From NCBI GenBank assembly GCA_019237355.1, contig JAFAHH010000194.1, forward strand, positions 1 through 18,535: a stretch of 18,535 nucleotides of DNA. The letters run 5' to 3'. Position numbers and translations under genes: made by a program. Every line of letters begins with the position of its first letter. Positions within the stretch are counted from its first letter, which is position 1. The notes beneath the pieces were generated by a model, which did no database searches, had not been told where the DNA came from, and worked only from the letters and a program-made list of their open reading frames with translations. The DNA is from Acetobacteraceae bacterium. GTDB taxonomy: Bacteria; Pseudomonadota; Alphaproteobacteria; Acetobacterales; Acetobacteraceae. Shown piece after piece: positions 15,685 through 18,535 of this stretch.

Positions 15685-16266
15685 CGGCGCCGACGGTGTT
15701 TCGCGAGCTGGTTTGTGCGCACGCTCCACGGCCTCTTCTCGGGCGTGACGTAAGGCCTGCTCCACTGTCTCGGGCTCTTCTATCGGAGCGGGTTTTTTTG
15801 CGAGCGGCTGAGCAAGGGCGCGCACCAAATCCGAGCGCGCCACAATACCGACCAGCTTGCCGTTGCGCATCACTGGGACGCGTTTAATATTCTTGGTGCA
15901 CATGAGACTGGCTATTTCGTGCGCGGGTATCTCTTCCGTGACCGTCGTTACGTTTCGACTCATGACGGCATTCACCTTGTGATTTTCCGTGTGTATGCGC
16001 TCCAGGAAACTCGATGCGAGTTCGGATCCCTCAGCAAGCATGTCCAGCCATCGGGCTTGCCTGTCGGTATATCCCTCGTGCCAGCGCACCAGGTCTCCTT
16101 CAGTTATCAAGCCGACCAGGTTTCCCGAATGGTCGAGCACCGGCATGCCGCTGATCCGGTTCTGCGCCATCAGCTTCACAGCTTCAAGCAGAGTAGTTTC
16201 AGGATGCGCAACAATGACTTCGCGGGTCATCAAGTCGACCGCGGTGATATCAGCTCCCTCGAGCAT
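15673..16266 (-). CDS. Two-CBS-domain protein
   Basis: A 197-residue soluble protein. CBS1 spans ~8-62 (DLMTREVIVA... GNLVGLITEGDL) and CBS2 ~97-152 (VNAVMSRNVTTV... GKLVGIVARSDLVRA), joined by a helical linker (63-96). The C-terminal ~45 residues are charged, proline-rich and probably disordered. CBS pairs bind adenosine nucleotides such as AMP or ATP and act as energy sensors. As a stand-alone pair it likely regulates a partner protein by contact; the partner is unknown. The start at ATG 16266 is supported by GAGGAG seven bases upstream. A perfect FNR/FixK-type box lies 108 bases before the start codon, pointing to control by oxygen level. Confidence 0.9.
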   Translation of the reverse strand: MLEGADITAVDLMTREVIVAHPETTLLEAVKLMAQNRISGMPVLDHSGNLVGLITEGDLVRWHEGYTDRQARWLDMLAEGSELASSFLERIHTENHKVNAVMSRNVTTVTEEIPAHEIASLMCTKNIKRVPVMRNGKLVGIVARSDLVRALAQPLAKKPAPIEEPETVEQALRHAREEAVERAHKPARETPSAPPRR

Positions 16267-16590
16267 AATGCTGCTCCTCTATCTGAGTACCTGGCCCGTA
16301 GGTTGAAGCTTCGAGCCTCGGTGTTGGCTTCTGCGCTAAGGCCCTTTGCTACCATGTCCCTCGCGTGGGCCCCTTGATCCAGATCAAGGCTTGGTTGACA
16401 CAGGACCGCGCAAACGAAGCTCCAAGATCAAAGAGAACCGCGCCGACGGAGGGACCGCCAATGTAGGCTAAGGCTGCCCCATCCTTGCTAAGAACGAGGT
16501 AACCGACGATCGACCTTCCATCTGGGTCACTGCCGGCCAGGATGCAGATCGCGAGAGCGCCTCGATAGGGGGCCGGCGCTCTGGAGCAGG
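16267..16590. other. Intergenic region carrying the CBS promoter box
   Basis: 324 bases between the CBS gene and the surface-antigen gene. The only clear element is the FNR-type box at 16374-16387. An open frame on the minus strand (16349-16699) overlaps the antigen gene in another frame, has no domain I recognise and no ribosome binding site, and is left out. Confidence 0.45.
16374..16387 (-). promoter_or_regulatory. FNR/FixK-type box TTGATCCAGATCAA upstream of CBS gene
   Basis: TTGAT-CCAG-ATCAA matches the TTGAT-N4-ATCAA consensus exactly. It extends to an 18-base near-palindrome CCTTGATCCAGATCAAGG (16372-16389) with a two-base centre. Only the CBS gene is downstream at a sensible distance. 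With the box at -41.5 the -10 would be TAGCAA (16351-16346), a weak match as expected for an activated promoter. Confidence 0.7.
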
Positions 16591-17004
16591 TCAATCGACT
16601 ACCTTCCATTCCCCCGTTGCCGTGCGGCAAGCAACTAGTCTGAACACGCTCTGGGTCTGGCTCTGGTTGTAGAAGATCTGGTTTCGGAGAGTACGACAAG
16701 GCATGCCCGAGTGTTCGAACACTTCCAGGATGGTAAACGTTCCCCGATCGCCGGTTTTTGGCCCAACCCAGGTGTCTGTTAGTCCAACCGAAGCTGGCTC
16801 ACGGTTAAGGAGTCTCTGCGCGGCAGCAATGCCTGCTTGCCAGTCCTCTTGGGTAAGTGATGGTAACCCATAGAATGGATCGATTTGTGCGTACGTGGAC
16901 GGCTCCCAGGCCAGTGCATTGACGGCTAACGCGGCAACAAAAAAGAGCTTGCCGCCACGGCGCCGGCGCACCCCGCTTCGGCTTGGAACCGCTCTTTCCG
17001 TCAT
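16591..17004 (-). CDS. Secreted RT0821/Lpp0805-type surface-antigen domain protein
   Basis: A 137-residue exported protein. The N-terminus is a signal peptide: arginine-rich residues 8-19, hydrophobic core FFVAALAVNALAW (21-33) and probable cleavage after STYA (39). The mature part has a helical stretch (LTQEDWQAGIAAAQRLL) followed by a small beta domain, WVGPKTGDRGTFTI... CRTLRNQIF... FRLVACRTATGEWKVVD. The pattern 'W.NP.TG..G......C R......Y.....ACR...G.W..V' belongs to the outer-membrane/surface-antigen domain common in Alphaproteobacteria. The start is ATG 17004, preceded by GAGGAG at seven bases; GTG at 17019 overlaps that site and is less likely. It is not a lipoprotein, since no lipobox is present. 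Its role is unknown, probably periplasmic or envelope-associated. Confidence 0.8.
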   Translation of the reverse strand: MTERAVPSRSGVRRRRGGKLFFVAALAVNALAWEPSTYAQIDPFYGLPSLTQEDWQAGIAAAQRLLNREPASVGLTDTWVGPKTGDRGTFTILEVFEHSGMPCRTLRNQIFYNQSQTQSVFRLVACRTATGEWKVVD

Positions 17005-17457
17005 TGAGACGCTCCTCACATGTTACTAACTAGTTGGGATGCCGTGAAGGTTGTTCATCCGGCGGAGGCCCGATCAGGCTTTAGCTTAGAAGGCTTACGT
17101 AATCGGGAGATCGCCCGAACGGTCATCTATAAGGATGCCCTGTTGACGGGGCTAGGTCGACCCCCCCCTGCTGGTGCCGCGGATGGGTGTTCGGCTCGAG
17201 AGTCAGAGCTGCAGCGCTGTCCCAAGCATAAACAGCCGGGGCGGGCCCGGATCCCGTCTGATGGGGGGCTGCACATCGATCTATGTCCAGCGGGCGGCCG
17301 GGGGAACCTGCTCCTCCCCAGCCTTACCGTCGCTGATCCCTCTTGATGGTCTGCGGTGTAGGCGAAGCCAAGTCTATAAAATAATTCCGCTCCTAAGATT
17401 GCCATGCGATAATATGTCGCTCCCCAATAGGGGTCGGAGTGCGGAAATCGCGGGCCA
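17005..17457. other. Divergent intergenic region, no gene recognised
   Basis: About 450 bases separate the surface-antigen gene from the TIR gene and must hold promoters for both. No consensus -35/-10 pair, no operator palindrome and no convincing small gene was seen. A plus-strand open frame ending at 17461 just overlaps the TIR start, is cysteine/serine-rich and is judged non-coding. Confidence 0.45.
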
Positions 17458-18535
17458 ATGATGGCGTTCGTTCCTGGATACGATAGCGATGTGTTCGTGA
17501 GCTATGCTCATATCGACAATGAGGGCGAGCGCGCCTGGGTGACCACTCTGGTGCGTTCCTTGGACACCGAGGTTCGTCAGCGCCTCGGCAGCAAGGATTT
17601 GCGGATTTGGATGGATTCCGCCCTCGACGGCAATCGTCCGATAACCCCGGAGGTCATGCAGGCGATACGGCGTTCGGCCACGCTCCTGGTCGTTATGTCC
17701 CCGAGTTATCTCCGCTCGGAGTGGTGCGCGAAGGAGCGTAATGCCTTCCTAGCATTCGCGCGCGATTGTGTCACCGCCGGACGGATCTTCATTGTGCGAT
17801 GCCGCGAGACCGAGCAGCAATCCATTCCGCCCGAATTTGGCGATCTGAAGGGGTTCAAGTTCTGGACCAGAGATCGTGAATTCGGGGTCACCCGGCCACT
17901 TGGCGCGGGCCGTCGAAAGGAGCAGGCCTACTACACCGGTATTGACAATCTCAGCGATAAGCTTGCTCAGGTCCTGAAAGATCTGCGTGCAGCGCAGCAG
18001 CAAGGGCAGGCCCCAGCTCAGCCCCTGGCTGGGAAGCGCGTCTTCCTCGCGCGCTCGACGGATGATTTGGAGGAGCGGGAAGAGGAGCTGGAGGGCTATT
18101 TGACCCAGGCCGGGCTAAGCGTTCTGCCCGAGATCTGGTACCCCGAGGATGATGAGCGGGCATTCCGGGCGGCGATGCAGGCCGATCTGGCTCGGTGCCC
18201 GGTCTTTGTCCAACTGCTCGGAAGAACCCCCGGGCGCAAGGCGCGATTTGCTGACGGACACCGCTTTCCTATACTCCAATACGAAATCGCCCATGCTGCC
18301 GGAACGCCGATCCTCCAATGGCGCGACCTCGCCGATGATCCTGCCCTAACGACCGATCTGGCTCACAGGGCGTTGCTTGAACGCGCACAGGCTTGCGGCT
18401 TCGAGGAGTTCAAGCGGAGGGTCGTCGAGACAGCCCGGCGCAAGCCCGAAATGCTCAAGTCCCGGCCGGCCAACGTCGCCGTCTTCGTCAATGCGGACCG
18501 GGACGACCTCGCCATGGCGCGAGAGGTATCGGAGC
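17458..18535 (+). CDS. TIR-domain protein with repeated TIR/DUF4062-like modules (cut by window end)
   Basis: Open from ATG 17458 to the window edge, 359 codons so far with no stop. Module 1 (about 8-178) is a TIR domain: DVFVSYAHID (11-20), IWMDSALDG (50-58), and SPSYLRSEWCAKE (81-93). Glu93 occupies the position of the catalytic glutamate of NAD-cleaving TIRs. Module 2 (about 190-290) begins KRVFLARSTDDLEEREEEL, continues with LAGLSVLP-like and FVQLLG-type strands, and resembles DUF4062-like, TIR-related folds. Module 3 begins at 339 (NVAVFVNADRDDLAMAREV), a third similar strand-helix start. Serial modules like these occur in large bacterial signalling or immune proteins that often end in a STAND/NACHT-type NTPase; that part would lie beyond the edge and is inference. 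ATG-ATG at the start lacks a good ribosome binding site. Confidence 0.85.
   Translation, partial: MMAFVPGYDSDVFVSYAHIDNEGERAWVTTLVRSLDTEVRQRLGSKDLRIWMDSALDGNRPITPEVMQAIRRSATLLVVMSPSYLRSEWCAKERNAFLAFARDCVTAGRIFIVRCRETEQQSIPPEFGDLKGFKFWTRDREFGVTRPLGAGRRKEQAYYTGIDNLSDKLAQVLKDLRAAQQQGQAPAQPLAGKRVFLARSTDDLEEREEELEGYLTQAGLSVLPEIWYPEDDERAFRAAMQADLARCPVFVQLLGRTPGRKARFADGHRFPILQYEIAHAAGTPILQWRDLADDPALTTDLAHRALLERAQACGFEEFKRRVVETARRKPEMLKSRPANVAVFVNADRDDLAMAREVSE

Noticed and set aside
16349..16699. 116-residue minus-strand frame between the CBS and surface-antigen genes
   Set aside because: It overlaps the surface-antigen gene, which has a signal peptide and a recognisable domain; this frame has neither a ribosome binding site nor a known domain.

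Overview
The window looks like a chromosomal or large-plasmid segment of a GC-rich Gram-negative proteobacterium. I favour Alphaproteobacteria, with moderate confidence. The reasons are an RT0821/Lpp0805-type surface-antigen domain protein, two perfect FNR/FixK-type boxes, and a proteobacterial-looking phosphoketolase. No tRNA, rRNA, CRISPR array, IS element or intact phage gene was recognised.

Layout. (a) 207-623 (-): a small membrane-anchored coiled-coil protein built from 21-bp DNA repeats. (b) 947-5739 (-): a fermentative block, read in the order AraC-type regulator, D-lactate dehydrogenase-like protein, phosphoketolase. (c) 5740-5971: a divergent control region with a perfect TTGAT-N4-ATCAA box between the AraC gene and an MFS transporter (5972-7240, +). 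(d) About 7.25-9.9 kb: a visibly AT-richer stretch. It holds a lipoprotein-like ORF (+), a six-helix membrane protein of the 'SLSRLQ' type (-) and, just upstream of it, a LytR_C-like gene broken by a stop and a frameshift (-). (e) 9916-15635: a disaccharide phosphorolysis module. A beta-phosphoglucomutase-like HAD gene overlaps a GH65 phosphorylase gene by ATGA (-), and a second GH65 gene runs divergently (+). A three-copy 17-bp tandem repeat lies between them. (f) 15673-16266 (-): a two-CBS-domain protein with a second perfect FNR-type box upstream. (g) 16591-17004 (-): a secreted surface-antigen-domain protein. (h) 17458 to the right edge (+): a TIR-domain protein with a DUF4062-like second module and the start of a third. 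It is cut by the window end.

How the parts may work together (inference): the GH65 enzymes would cleave alpha-linked disaccharides with phosphate to beta-glucose-1-phosphate. The HAD mutase would convert that to glucose-6-phosphate. Phosphoketolase would split xylulose-5-P or fructose-6-P to acetyl-phosphate, and the lactate dehydrogenase would recycle NADH. The FNR-type boxes fit induction of this energy-saving route at low oxygen. The TIR gene is the most likely defence-related item, but its effector partners and C-terminus lie outside the window.
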